Shown here in pieces: positions 8,490 through 16,983 of a stretch of DNA of 64,000 bases; position 1 is the stretch's first letter, and the number at the start of each line of letters is the position of its first letter. The notes under the pieces are model-generated. The model searched no databases, was not told the origin of the DNA, and saw only the letters and a list, made by a program, of their open reading frames with translations. Origin of the DNA: an uncultured Aliiroseovarius sp. (GTDB taxonomy: Bacteria > Pseudomonadota > Alphaproteobacteria > Rhodobacterales > Rhodobacteraceae). The DNA lies in the NCBI RefSeq assembly GCF_947497285.1, contig NZ_CANMFT010000005.1, positions 62,001-126,000 of the forward strand. Direction: 5' to 3'. The position numbers and the translations under genes were made by a program.

Positions 8490-9860
8490 ATGTCCATCCC
8501 TCAGTCCGGCGGCGGACCGATCACCCACCAAGACCAGTTGGCCCAGTATTTGTCAGACGGCTGCAAGCCACGCGATGCGTGGAAGATCGGCACCGAGCAT
8601 GAGAAGTTCGGCTATTGCAAGGACACGCTAAAGCCGCTGCCTTATGACGGGCCGCGGTCGATTCTGGCGATGCTGGAAGGACTGCGCGACCGTTTCAACT
8701 GGACCGAGGTGCGCGAGGCGGGCAACCTGATCGGGCTGGAGCGTGACGGCGCGAATATCAGTCTTGAGCCGGGCGGGCAGTTTGAACTGTCCGGCGCGCC
8801 CTTGGATAGCATCCACCAGACCTGTGACGAGGTGAACGAACACCTGCGCGAAGTGCAGGAGGTCGCGGATGGGATCGGTGCGCGCTTCATCGGCCTTGGC
8901 GCAGCGCCCGACTGGACGCATGAGCAGATGCCGGTGATGCCCAAGGGCCGTTACAAGCTGATGACCGACTACATGGACAAGGTCGGCACGCACGGCAAAC
9001 AGATGATGTATCGGACCTGCACGGTGCAGGTGAACCTCGACTTCGCGAGCGAGGCCGACATGGTGCAGAAATTCCGCGTGGCGTTGGCCTTGCAGCCCGT
9101 TGCCACCGCGCTTTTCGCCAATTCGCCGTTCTTTGAAGGCAAACCCAACGGCCACAAGTCATGGCGGTCGCGCATCTGGCGCGATCTGGACCCGGCCCGC
9201 ACCGGAATGCTGCCCTTCGTGTTCGAAGACGGCATGGGGTTTGAGCGCTATGTGCAATACGCGCTCGATGTGCCAATGTATTTTGTCTACCGCGACGGGC
9301 AGTATATCGACGCGCTGGGCCAGTCCTTCCGTGACTTCATGCAAGGCAAACTGCCCGCGCTGCCCGGCGAGACGCCGACGCTGTCCGATTGGGCTGATCA
9401 CCTCACAACGATCTTCCCTGAAGCTCGTATCAAGCAATACATGGAGATGCGCGGTGCTGATGGTGGCCCGTGGCGTCGTCTCTGCGCGCTGCCGGCGTTC
9501 TGGGTCGGGTTGATGTATGACGCCAGCAGCCTTGATGCGGCTTGGGACTTGGTCAAACACCTTGATGCCGAAACGCGCGAGGGGCTGCGGGTTGCGGCAT
9601 CAATCAAAGGCTTGCAAGGCGAGGCTGGCGGCGTGAAGCTGCACGACCTTGCGCGCGAGGCCGTGAAGATCGCTGAAGCTGGCCTGAAAGCGCGTGCGCG
9701 GGCAGGCAATGCCGGCTTGGTGCCGGACGAAACCCACTTCCTGAACGCCGTTCAGGAGAGTGTCGAGGAAGGCCGGTCCCCCGCGTGTGAATTGCTGGCC
9801 AAATACCATGGCGAGTGGGATGGCGATCTAAGCCGGATTTACGCCGAATACAGTTACTAG
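8490..9860 (+). CDS. gshA: Glutamate-cysteine ligase, plant/alphaproteobacterial type
   Basis: This enzyme makes gamma-glutamylcysteine, the first step of glutathione synthesis, in the cytoplasm. The 456 residues match the plant-type GCS2 family rather than the enterobacterial GshA: KIGTEHEKFGY near residue 32, GLERDGANISLEPGGQFELSGAPL at about 82-105, and MMYRTCTVQVNLDF with NSPFFEGKPNG further on. Length is typical. The ATG follows AGTAGGAGACGCCC. In plants this type is redox-regulated by Cys pairs; whether that applies here is unknown. Glutathione-related functions recur in the window (GFA protein, MsrA). Confidence 0.95.
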   Translation: MSIPQSGGGPITHQDQLAQYLSDGCKPRDAWKIGTEHEKFGYCKDTLKPLPYDGPRSILAMLEGLRDRFNWTEVREAGNLIGLERDGANISLEPGGQFELSGAPLDSIHQTCDEVNEHLREVQEVADGIGARFIGLGAAPDWTHEQMPVMPKGRYKLMTDYMDKVGTHGKQMMYRTCTVQVNLDFASEADMVQKFRVALALQPVATALFANSPFFEGKPNGHKSWRSRIWRDLDPARTGMLPFVFEDGMGFERYVQYALDVPMYFVYRDGQYIDALGQSFRDFMQGKLPALPGETPTLSDWADHLTTIFPEARIKQYMEMRGADGGPWRRLCALPAFWVGLMYDASSLDAAWDLVKHLDAETREGLRVAASIKGLQGEAGGVKLHDLAREAVKIAEAGLKARARAGNAGLVPDETHFLNAVQESVEEGRSPACELLAKYHGEWDGDLSRIYAEYSY

Positions 9861-9956
9861 AGGCAGCTACGTGCTGGGTGGCGCGGGATGATGGACGACT
9901 GCTGAGCGGACAATGCACGCTTTCGTTGAGAAATTTCTTGTTTTAGTATTTCCGCC

Positions 9957-10424
9957 ATGAAAACCGTAGAAATTTCCACCCACTTGAACGCGCCTGTGGA
10001 TCAGGTTTGGAGTGAGGTGAACAAACCGCAATTGCTAATGTTCGTAGCGCATCCGGTTTTGCATTTCATACCCATTGAACCTGAAAGGCTCCCCGACCGA
10101 TGGGCGGACGGCGATTACATTTTCAAACTGAGATGGCATAACATCGTGCCATTGGGAAAGCTGGTTATTAGTATTTCGCGACCAGCAACAGAAGGCAAAT
10201 TGAGGCTTCTTAGAGATAACGGACACGGCGCATTGGTAAGACGCTGGGATCATTTGATATCACTGGAACCAGATGGCAACGGCACACGTTATACGGATCG
10301 AGTAGCGCTTGATGCTGGCATTGCTACACCTGTCGTCGCTGCCTTTGCTCGAAGTTTCTATACACATCGACAGAGACGCTGGCACAGACTTGTGGAATCG
10401 AACTTCAACTATATCCTTTCTTGA
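9957..10424 (+). CDS. SRPBCC-fold (polyketide cyclase/START-like) protein
   Basis: The 155-residue sequence starts MKTVEISTHLNAPVDQVWSEV, the usual first strand and helix of the SRPBCC/Bet v 1 fold, and ends with a long helix (VVAAFARSFYTHRQRRWHRLV). This fold binds hydrophobic ligands; no specific role can be read. The gene is visibly more AT-rich and uses rarer codons than its neighbours, hinting at recent acquisition. It stands alone between gshA and a minus-strand oxidoreductase, with its own AT-rich upstream segment (TTTCTTGTTTTAGTATTT). Confidence 0.75.
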   Translation: MKTVEISTHLNAPVDQVWSEVNKPQLLMFVAHPVLHFIPIEPERLPDRWADGDYIFKLRWHNIVPLGKLVISISRPATEGKLRLLRDNGHGALVRRWDHLISLEPDGNGTRYTDRVALDAGIATPVVAAFARSFYTHRQRRWHRLVESNFNYILS

Positions 10425-10506
10425 ACGCGTTTACAGACGAAAGACCCGCGTTGTGGCGCGGTCAAAAAGGGCTCTGAACCACCATCTGCCCTTTCTCCGC
10501 CCGGCC

Positions 10507-11913
10507 TCAAACCGGCAAAAGTTTCCCGGGGTTCATAATGCCCTTCGGGTCCAACGCCTGCTTGATCTGAGCCATCACGGTCAAAGCAACTTTGTCCTTG
10601 CGTCGCCGCATTGACGGCAGTTTTGACAGCCCAATACCGTGCTCTGCCGAAAAGCTGCCGCCCATCGAAATGGTCACGTCCTCGACCCGTTGCATGATGG
10701 GATCAACCAAGTCCGGGGCGCTGGGAAATACGGTATAGTGGATATTGCCGTCGCCCAGATGCGCGACCTCGATCACCTCGGCGTCGGGGTCCACCTGCCG
10801 CAACACGTCGCCCATGCGGGTCAGGAACGGTTCGACCTTGTCCAGCGGCAGGGCGATGTCGTTGTTGACCAGCGGATCGCGGGACAAGACGACTTCGGCT
10901 ACGGATTCGCGCATATGCCACATTCGTGCGCGTTGGGCGTCGTTCTGGGCGATGTTCGCGTCAAGGATGACGCCATCGTCCAGAAAGCCCGCCAAAACCT
11001 CCTCGAGCCGGTTGGTCAGGGGGATCGAGCCGTCATCGCCGGGTGTGGCGTCCTGCTCGATCGTCGATCCGATTTCGGCCAGAACATTGATGGCGTGGCT
11101 GTCCGCAAAGGGCGGGCGTTGGTCAGGGTGCTTTTCACGCAAGGCATCGAAATAACGGTCGGGCATGTATTCAAATGCCTCGACCGCGCCGCCGGTGGCA
11201 TCTTGCAGCCGGTTCAGGATGGACAGCGCATCGGCCAGAGATCCGACCGCAAGCATGGCCGTGGCACGGGCTTTGGGGGCAGGCACCAGCTTCAGAACCG
11301 CGCCCGTGATCACCGCCAGCGTGCCTTCGGATCCGATCAGCAGATTGCGCAGGTCATAGCCGGAATTGTCCTTGTGAAGCTCGCTCATCAGGTCAAGGCG
11401 GTCGCCGTTGGGCAGGACGGCCTCGATCCCGATGCACAGGTCACGGGTGTTGCCGTGGCGCACGACGTTTGACCCGCCTGCGTTGGTGGCCAGCATTCCC
11501 GCGATCATACACGATCCCTTGGCGCCGAAACTCATCGGGAACTCCAGATCATGCGCGGCGACGGCGGTTTGCAGGTTTTCCAGCACGACGCCCCCCTCAA
11601 CGATGGCAATGCGGGCGTCGGGCCGGATGTCGCGAATGTGGTTCATACGCGATAGGGAAAGCATCAAGCTGCCCTTGGGCGCGTGGGCGCCGCCTGCCAA
11701 ACCGGTATTGCCCGACACGGGAACGACCGGGGTGCCCGTGTCATGGGCGATGGCCATCACAGCCTGCACATCGCGTGTTGATCCGGGGCGCAAAACAGCA
11801 AGAGGGTCGTTGCGATACTTGCCCAGCCAGTCGCTGGCCCAAGGCGCGGTATCTGCGCCGGTCAGAACATGCGCAGCCCCGATGGCGCCTCGCAATTGGT
11901 CAAGCAATTCCAT
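10507..11913 (-). CDS. FAD-binding 2-hydroxyacid oxidase/dehydrogenase (GlcD/D-lactate dehydrogenase family)
   Basis: The 468-residue protein has an N-terminal PCMH-type FAD-binding domain (VVPVSGNTGLAGGAH at about 70-84, GSCMIAGMLATNAGG at about 130-145, IGSEGTLAVIT at about 190-200) and a C-terminal oxidase domain with VAHLGDGNIHYTVF and the HGIG segment. Members oxidise glycolate, D-lactate, D-2-hydroxyglutarate or similar acids and pass electrons to the respiratory chain. The ATG at 11913 is chosen over the track start at 11982 because it follows AGGAAC and gives the family's N terminus. The gene is divergent from glpK with a short inverted repeat between them; a role in glycerol- or glycolate-derived carbon use is only a guess. 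Confidence 0.9.
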   Translation of the reverse strand: MELLDQLRGAIGAAHVLTGADTAPWASDWLGKYRNDPLAVLRPGSTRDVQAVMAIAHDTGTPVVPVSGNTGLAGGAHAPKGSLMLSLSRMNHIRDIRPDARIAIVEGGVVLENLQTAVAAHDLEFPMSFGAKGSCMIAGMLATNAGGSNVVRHGNTRDLCIGIEAVLPNGDRLDLMSELHKDNSGYDLRNLLIGSEGTLAVITGAVLKLVPAPKARATAMLAVGSLADALSILNRLQDATGGAVEAFEYMPDRYFDALREKHPDQRPPFADSHAINVLAEIGSTIEQDATPGDDGSIPLTNRLEEVLAGFLDDGVILDANIAQNDAQRARMWHMRESVAEVVLSRDPLVNNDIALPLDKVEPFLTRMGDVLRQVDPDAEVIEVAHLGDGNIHYTVFPSAPDLVDPIMQRVEDVTISMGGSFSAEHGIGLSKLPSMRRRKDKVALTVMAQIKQALDPKGIMNPGKLLPV

Positions 11914-12009
11914 GTTATTCTGTTCCTGTTTCGATTGCGTCAGGATAAGTCCTGCAGCTGCCAAGGTATAGCCACGATGCATACGGGCGTGACAGGTCAG
12001 CGTCTGGGT

Positions 12010-12025
12010 GTTAGCGATATCTAAC
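12010..12025. promoter_or_regulatory. Short inverted repeat between divergent oxidase and glpK genes
   Basis: The sequence GTTAGCGATATCTAAC has 5-base inverted arms (GTTAG/CTAAC) and lies 42 bases before the glpK start and 97 bases before the start of the divergent FAD oxidoreductase. Its place in a divergent promoter region is what one expects of an operator, but the arms are short and no regulator gene is adjacent. Confidence 0.3.
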
Positions 12026-12066
12026 CGCTTACGGGCGGCAGATCACCACGACGACCGGAGTTTTTC

Positions 12067-13533
12067 ATGACCTACATCCTTGCGATTGATCAGGGAACCA
12101 CATCTTCCCGTGCCATCCTGTTTGATGAAAAGATGCGCCCGACGCGCACGGCGCAACAGGAATTCAAGCAGCATTTCCCGGCATCGGGTTGGGTCGAACA
12201 TGACCCGGAAGAGATTTGGAAAACGGTTCGTGAAACCTGCCTTGAGGTTGCTGCTGGCACAGACGTCGCGGCAATCGGTATTACCAACCAGCGCGAAACG
12301 ACGCTGGTGTGGGACCGCGCGACAGGCAAGCCCATTCACAATGCCATCGTTTGGCAAGACAGGCGCACCGCCGCCACCTGTGCGGCGCTGAAAAAGACCG
12401 GGCACGAGGCGTTTGTGACTGATCGCACCGGGCTGTTGCTGGACCCCTATTTCTCGGCCACCAAACTGGCGTGGATCTTGGACAATGTGGATGGTGCCCG
12501 CGCCCGGGCTGAAGCAGGCGAGCTGGCATTCGGCACGGTCGACACGTTCCTGATCTGGCGCTTGACGGGCGGGGCGCGGCATGTGACCGACGCCACCAAT
12601 GCCGCGCGCACCATGCTCTACGACATCAAGATCGGCGCGTGGGATGCCGATATCTGCCGCCTTCTGGACATTCCGATGTCTCTGCTGCCCGAGGTGCTGG
12701 ATTGCGCCGCCGACTTCGGCACGACCGATTTGCTGGGCGGCGCGACGCCGATCCTTGGCGTGGCGGGCGACCAGCAGGCGGCCACGATCGGGCAGGCGTG
12801 CTTCAAGCCGGGCATGATGAAATCGACCTATGGCACTGGTTGCTTTGCGCTGCTCAATACAGGCGACAAGCCAGTTGCCTCGACCAACCGATTGCTGACC
12901 ACCATTGCTTATCAGCTGGACAGCACGCCGACCTATGCGCTGGAAGGGTCCATCTTCATCGCGGGGGCTGCCGTGCAATGGCTGCGTGACGGGCTGGGGA
13001 TCATCGAGGATGCGGCGCAGACCGGTGAACTGGCCCAAGCCGCTGATCCCGAACAAGAGGTCATCCTTGTCCCGGCCTTCACAGGTCTTGGTGCGCCCTA
13101 TTGGGACGCGGAATGTCGCGGCGCGATGTTTGGCCTGACGCGTGGATCCGGCCCCAAGGAATTCGCCCGTGCGGCGTTGGAAAGCGTCGGATTTCAGACC
13201 CGCGATTTGCTAGATGCGATGCAGGCGGATATGGGCCATGCCAGCGATACCGTGCTACGCGTCGACGGCGGCATGGCGGCGTCTGACTGGACCATGCAGT
13301 TTCTGGCCGACATCACCGGGGCGGCGGTGGATCGCCCGACTGTTCTGGAAACCACCGCGTTGGGCGCGGCTTGGTTGGCGGGAATGAAAGCGGGAATTTA
13401 CCCTGATCAGGACGGGTTTGCCGCGCGCTGGGCACTTGACCACCGGTTCGAGGCCCAGATGGACGAAGCCACGCGCAACCGCCGCTACGAAGCATGGAAA
13501 GATGCCGTCAGACGGACTCTTACGCACCCGTAG
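12067..13533 (+). CDS. glpK: Glycerol kinase
   Basis: GlpK phosphorylates glycerol to sn-glycerol 3-phosphate with ATP. The 488-residue sequence begins with the FGGY-kinase phosphate loop [17 protein letters not shown], contains the glycerol-binding ITNQRETT and IVWQDRRT segments near residues 78-100, and later KSTYGTGCF and the ATP-site [16 protein letters not shown]. Length fits the family. ACGACCGGAG precedes the ATG. The 3' end overlaps the convergent 80-residue gene by 14 bases. No glpF or glpD gene is next to it, so uptake and oxidation of glycerol must be encoded elsewhere. Confidence 0.96.
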   Translation: MTYILAIDQGTTSSRAILFDEKMRPTRTAQQEFKQHFPASGWVEHDPEEIWKTVRETCLEVAAGTDVAAIGITNQRETTLVWDRATGKPIHNAIVWQDRRTAATCAALKKTGHEAFVTDRTGLLLDPYFSATKLAWILDNVDGARARAEAGELAFGTVDTFLIWRLTGGARHVTDATNAARTMLYDIKIGAWDADICRLLDIPMSLLPEVLDCAADFGTTDLLGGATPILGVAGDQQAATIGQACFKPGMMKSTYGTGCFALLNTGDKPVASTNRLLTTIAYQLDSTPTYALEGSIFIAGAAVQWLRDGLGIIEDAAQTGELAQAADPEQEVILVPAFTGLGAPYWDAECRGAMFGLTRGSGPKEFARAALESVGFQTRDLLDAMQADMGHASDTVLRVDGGMAASDWTMQFLADITGAAVDRPTVLETTALGAAWLAGMKAGIYPDQDGFAARWALDHRFEAQMDEATRNRRYEAWKDAVRRTLTHP

Positions 13534-13762
13534 ATTTGGTCGAATGATAAATCCCTTCGGGCAGGTTTAGTGCCGCTGTCAGGTCGCCAAGCTGCGCGGG
13601 CGACAATGTAATTCGATGCACCTGATCGGTGCGCGGATCCCATTGTTCCAGCGTGACGCAATCGTCAAACGCGTTGATGGTGACATCCTCGTTCAAATGC
13701 TCGCGCCCTTCGTCCACAAGGGTGACGACGGTGGCGTCAAATTCGTGCTCAATGGTAAACAT
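13520..13762 (-). CDS. Small conserved hypothetical protein
   Basis: The 80-residue product begins [19 protein letters not shown] and is acidic and strand-rich, with no membrane segment or signal peptide. I do not recognise a family name, but the composition and codon use match neighbouring genes and the ATG at 13762 is clear. It overlaps the end of glpK tail to tail by 14 bases. It could be a small cytosolic protein of the type common in Rhodobacteraceae; function is unknown. Confidence 0.6.
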   Translation of the reverse strand: MFTIEHEFDATVVTLVDEGREHLNEDVTINAFDDCVTLEQWDPRTDQVHRITLSPAQLGDLTAALNLPEGIYHSTKSTGA

Positions 13763-13855
13763 GGGTCGAGTTTACGCGATCACACGCCAAAGGCCAGTGC
13801 ATCCTATGGTCGCGGCGGTTTGCGGCGGATATACAGGGGCGATCAGCGGGGGCAT

Positions 13856-14242
13856 ATGCAACAGTTCACTGGATTCCTTACCGACCGAGGGTCGAAATAC
13901 GCCGTATCCGGCGGCCCCGTCGCGTCGCGCGAAGAGGTGAAGGCGTTCTTGAAAACGCTGACGCGCGACAAACGGTTCGCCAAGGCATCTCATAATACAT
14001 GGGCGGCGATAATACCCGAGGATGGCCCGTCAAAAGGTGATGACGGAGAAGCCGGGGCAGGGCTGGTCATCCTACGGATGCTGGAGCGAGAGGGGTTGCA
14101 GGGTCACATCATCGTTGTCACCCGTTGGTTTGGTGGCACGAAATTGGGGGGTGACAGATTTCGCCGCGTGCAGGACTGCGTGGACCACTATATCGCCCAC
14201 GCCGATCTGGCCGCGCACGGGTTGTCGACCAAAGCTAAGTGA
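13856..14242 (+). CDS. YigZ/IMPACT N-terminal domain (UPF0029) protein
   Basis: The 128-residue protein matches the IMPACT N-terminal domain: RFAKASHNTWAAII, DDGEAGAGLVILRMLE and VVTRWFGGTKLGGDRF, the last being the family's most conserved segment. Bacterial YigZ proteins are usually about 200 residues with an extra C-terminal ferredoxin-like domain, which is absent here, so this is a single-domain form. The track start at 13616 is too early; the ATG at 13856 follows AGCGGGGG at good spacing. The molecular role of bacterial members is not settled. Confidence 0.85.
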   Translation: MQQFTGFLTDRGSKYAVSGGPVASREEVKAFLKTLTRDKRFAKASHNTWAAIIPEDGPSKGDDGEAGAGLVILRMLEREGLQGHIIVVTRWFGGTKLGGDRFRRVQDCVDHYIAHADLAAHGLSTKAK

Positions 14243-14256
14243 CCGACACACGGTGG

Positions 14257-14715
14257 TCAGGTGCCGCTTTCTTCTTCCAGATGCAACTTCATGTCGATCA
14301 GCACATGTTGCAGCGCCAGTGTTTCACGCAACAGGCGTTTGGCTTCGTTGATGGTGATAACGCCATCCTCGATCGATTGCTGATACTCGGCCATCAACAT
14401 GGCAAACCGCTGCGATAAGGCAATCACGTCCGAGTTCACGCCGCCACCAGGGGCGTTCTTGCGATCTGCATCATAGGACATCGACGCGCCGCGCAATTCT
14501 GCCAGCGCGCTGGTGACATGGGGATAGCTTGCGGCTTTTTCCAACGCCGCGACCGCGTCAACGGGCATGAACCGGTCGGTGTGCTCGTCACTGTCTGAAT
14601 AATACCGCCCAAGTGTTGCCTTCGACTTGCCGGTCAAAGAGCACGCGGTCTCAAGTCCGACATCCTTGACCAAGGCCTCGGTGTGCTTTTTCAGGTAGTT
14701 TCCAATACTCGACAT
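14257..14715 (-). CDS. Conserved hypothetical protein with HTH-like N-terminus
   Basis: The 152-residue protein starts MSSIGNYLKKHTEALVKDVGL. Its N-terminal part (about residues 18-45, GLETACSLTGKSKATLGRYY) reads like a helix-turn-helix of the phage-repressor kind, and the C-terminal half is helical with a likely coiled coil. I cannot name the family. The ATG at 14715 is preferred to the track start at 14739 because AAAGAGG lies upstream. It faces away from tdk across a 384-base gap that contains a long inverted repeat, so it might regulate that region; this is inference from position only. Confidence 0.7.
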   Translation of the reverse strand: MSSIGNYLKKHTEALVKDVGLETACSLTGKSKATLGRYYSDSDEHTDRFMPVDAVAALEKAASYPHVTSALAELRGASMSYDADRKNAPGGGVNSDVIALSQRFAMLMAEYQQSIEDGVITINEAKRLLRETLALQHVLIDMKLHLEEESGT

Positions 14716-15099
14716 ATACCAAACCTCTTTCCTCAGCACGGCGCTGTGGGGAATTGCGTCATTCTTTTCCCATTATTCGGCGCGCAAGGGAATGGCTTAA
14801 TTGTTTCATAGCGAGTTGGTGAGTTTCAAGAGTGCAAGGCGCATGTTGCGCCAGCACGTGAAAAGGGTCCACGGCGTGTTTCGCGGTGGAGTGTTGGGGC
14901 AGGTGTCCCGGCGCAAGTCGGTAAGCAGTTGTAATGAGTTTGAGGTCCGTTCCATCCCCAAGGGCCAAGCGCCCGCAGACCTCGTTTCCGGTTTTGCTTA
15001 CCGACCCCTTTTCATATGCTAACCCACGCCCGCCGTTTGCCTGCGTGGTTGATGGCAACAACACTTGATCCTGCACGTCGGGCGGCGTAATGCGTCGAT
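14716..15099. other. Intergenic gap with a long rod-like inverted repeat
   Basis: No convincing gene is present. At 14917-14927 and 14995-15005 there are perfect 11-base inverted arms (GTCGGTAAGCA / TGCTTACCGAC). Inside them a second pair, GAGGTC (14942-14947) and GACCTC (14978-14983), encloses GGGCCAAGCGCCC. Read as RNA this folds into a rod of about 89 nucleotides with internal bubbles. The plus-strand copy is followed by CCCCTTTTC, a weak terminator-like tail. It may be a small RNA or a leader element of tdk; I could not match it to 6S, SRP or tmRNA. Confidence 0.45.
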
Positions 15100-15693
15100 A
15101 TGGCCAAGCTCTATTTTCAATATTCGACGATGAATGCGGGGAAATCGACCCTGCTGCTGCAAGCCAGCCATAACTATGGCGAACGCGGTATGGAGACCTA
15201 TCTGATCACCGCGAAGCTTGATCATCGGGCTGGTTCCGCTCGTATCGGAAGCCGGATCGGTATCGGGTCAGATGCCGACACGTTCGCGGTGGGCGAGGAT
15301 CTGTTTGCGAAAATCCAATCACGACTGAATGCCAGCCCGTGTGCTTGCGTGTTCATTGACGAAGCCCAATTTCTTGAACCCGATCAGGTGTGGCAACTGG
15401 CGCGTGCGGTCGATGACCTCGGCGTGCCTGTCATGTGCTACGGATTGCGCGTTGATTTTCAGGGCAATCTGTTTCCGGGATCGGCGGCGTTGCTGGCGCT
15501 GGCAGATGAAATGCGCGAGGTGCGCACGATTTGCCATTGCGGCAAGAAAGCCACGATGGTGGTGCGGCAAGACGATGCCGGTAACGTGCTGACCGATGGT
15601 GATCAGGTGCAGATCGGTGGGAACGAGACCTATGTTTCGCTCTGCCGCCGTCACTGGCGCGAGGCGGTCGGGGATCCTGACACCGGCGCTTAG
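15100..15693 (+). CDS. tdk: Thymidine kinase (type II)
   Basis: Tdk salvages thymidine by ATP-dependent phosphorylation to dTMP. The 197-residue protein has the type II layout: P-loop YSTMNAGKSTLLLQ near residue 6, a Walker-B-like CVFIDEAQFL near residue 83, the catalytic Glu-containing segment, and a zinc site with CHCGKKA near residue 144 and a further Cys near VSLCRRHWRE. Length is typical of the bacterial enzyme. The ATG at 15100 has a weak ribosome binding site. The gene converges on a minus-strand hydroxyacid dehydrogenase with one base between stops. Confidence 0.94.
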   Translation: MAKLYFQYSTMNAGKSTLLLQASHNYGERGMETYLITAKLDHRAGSARIGSRIGIGSDADTFAVGEDLFAKIQSRLNASPCACVFIDEAQFLEPDQVWQLARAVDDLGVPVMCYGLRVDFQGNLFPGSAALLALADEMREVRTICHCGKKATMVVRQDDAGNVLTDGDQVQIGGNETYVSLCRRHWREAVGDPDTGA

Positions 15694-15694
15694 G

Positions 15695-16645
15695 TCAGAC
15701 AGGGCTAACCAAATCGTCACCCGCCGCGAAGGCTTCCAGGTTTTCTACGGCCAACATGCCCATCGCGGTGCGCACCTCTAACGTCGCGGTGCCCAGATGG
15801 GGCAGCAGGGTGACGTTTTCGCGGGCAATCAGCGCGTCGGGCACTTTGGGTTCAAACTCGTAAACGTCCAGCCCCGCGCCCGCGATTTGCCCTGCGTCCA
15901 GCGCGTTGATCAGGGCGGCCTCATCCACAATCTCTCCGCGCGCGATGTTCACGAAGATGGCGTGGTTTTGCATGGCTGCGAAGGTGTCAGCGTTGATCAG
16001 GTGACGGGTGTCAGCCCCGCCCGGCACGGCGACGACTAGGATATCACAGGCGGCGGCAACGTCCCCAATGCTGTCCATCTGGCGCGCCGGGAAAGACGGG
16101 GATTTCGGGGAGCGGTTGTAGAACACGACGTCCATCCCGAACCCATGATGACACCGCGCGGCAATCGCCTCGCCAATCCGCCCCATGCCAATGATGCCGA
16201 TGGTCTTGCCGGTGACGTGCATTCCCAGCATTTGTGTCGGGTGCCATCCCTCCCATTGACCTGCGCGCACCAGCCGTTCGCCTTCACCCGCCCGGCGCGC
16301 GGTCATCAGGATCAGCGTCATCGCCGTGTCGGCGGTGGCGTCTGTCACCGCGCCCGGTGTGTTTGAGACTGCGACGCCATGCGCGCGGGCGGCGTCCACG
16401 TCGATATGGTTGTAGCCCACACCGAAATTGGCCAGCAACTTGGCGCGGATAGTCCCTGCCGCCTTGAACACCTCGGCCGAGTAGAAATCGCCCAGCGTGG
16501 GCAGCACCAGGTCGAAATCACGCAGGCTCGTCACCATCTCGTCATGCGACATGGATGTGGTATCCTCGCGCAGAGTCACATCGAAACCGGCACGGGCGCG
16601 GTCGATCACGGCGTCGGGCAGGGGGCGAGAGATAAAGAGCTTCAT
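15695..16645 (-). CDS. D-isomer-specific 2-hydroxyacid dehydrogenase (glyoxylate/hydroxypyruvate reductase type)
   Basis: The 316-residue sequence has the NAD(P)-binding Rossmann motif IGIIGMGRIGEAIA at about 150 and the catalytic set Arg (VNIARGEIVDE), Glu, and His (LLPHLGTATLEVR). The fold and length fit glyoxylate, hydroxypyruvate or related ketoacid reductases; the exact substrate cannot be told. I use the ATG at 16645, whose TGATG overlap with the csaA stop implies coupling, rather than the TTG one codon earlier. It is the last gene of the proC-csaA unit. Confidence 0.9.
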   Translation of the reverse strand: MKLFISRPLPDAVIDRARAGFDVTLREDTTSMSHDEMVTSLRDFDLVLPTLGDFYSAEVFKAAGTIRAKLLANFGVGYNHIDVDAARAHGVAVSNTPGAVTDATADTAMTLILMTARRAGEGERLVRAGQWEGWHPTQMLGMHVTGKTIGIIGMGRIGEAIAARCHHGFGMDVVFYNRSPKSPSFPARQMDSIGDVAAACDILVVAVPGGADTRHLINADTFAAMQNHAIFVNIARGEIVDEAALINALDAGQIAGAGLDVYEFEPKVPDALIARENVTLLPHLGTATLEVRTAMGMLAVENLEAFAAGDDLVSPV

Positions 16646-16983
16646 CAATACATCCTTGCGCCGTTGGGCACAGATTTATCCGGGGTCAACAGCACGATAT
16701 CTTCGTTCTCGTCAGGTAGGCCAAGCACCAGAACCTCGCTCATCACCGGGCCGATCTGGCGAGGTGGGAAGTTGACGACGGCCAGAACCTCTTTGCCCAC
16801 CAGCATTTCGGGGTCGTAATGCGTGGTGATCTGGGCCGAGCTTTTCTTCTCGCCAAGCTCTGGCCCGAAATCGACCCAAAGCTTGATGGCGGGCTTGCGG
16901 GCCTCGGGGAAGGGTTCGGCGCGGGTGATGGTCCCCTTGCGAATGTCCACTTTCAGGAAATCGTCGAAGCTAAGATCACCCAT
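16645..16983 (-). CDS. csaA: CsaA-type tRNA-binding domain protein
   Basis: This 112-residue protein is a stand-alone OB-fold tRNA-binding domain like Bacillus CsaA. Visible family segments are VDIRKGTITRAEPFPEARKPAIKLWVDFG at the start, followed by SSAQITTHYDPEMLVGKEVLAVVNFPPRQIGPVMSEVLVLG. CsaA has been described as a chaperone-like, tRNA-binding protein; its cellular role here is unknown. The ATG at 16983 lies inside the end of proC (overlap ATGGGTGA) with AGGAG upstream; the TTG two codons earlier is less likely. Confidence 0.9.
   Translation of the reverse strand: MGDLSFDDFLKVDIRKGTITRAEPFPEARKPAIKLWVDFGPELGEKKSSAQITTHYDPEMLVGKEVLAVVNFPPRQIGPVMSEVLVLGLPDENEDIVLLTPDKSVPNGARMY

Noticed and set aside
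14870-15010. 6S RNA or tmRNA in the same gap
   Set aside because: Conserved sequence features of 6S, SRP RNA and two-piece tmRNA are not present, and 6S in Rhodobacter is reported beside the 5-formyltetrahydrofolate cyclo-ligase gene, which is not here.
14759-15076. 105-aa minus-strand ORF in the gap before tdk
   Set aside because: It runs through the inverted-repeat structure, has no ribosome binding site and no protein-like features.
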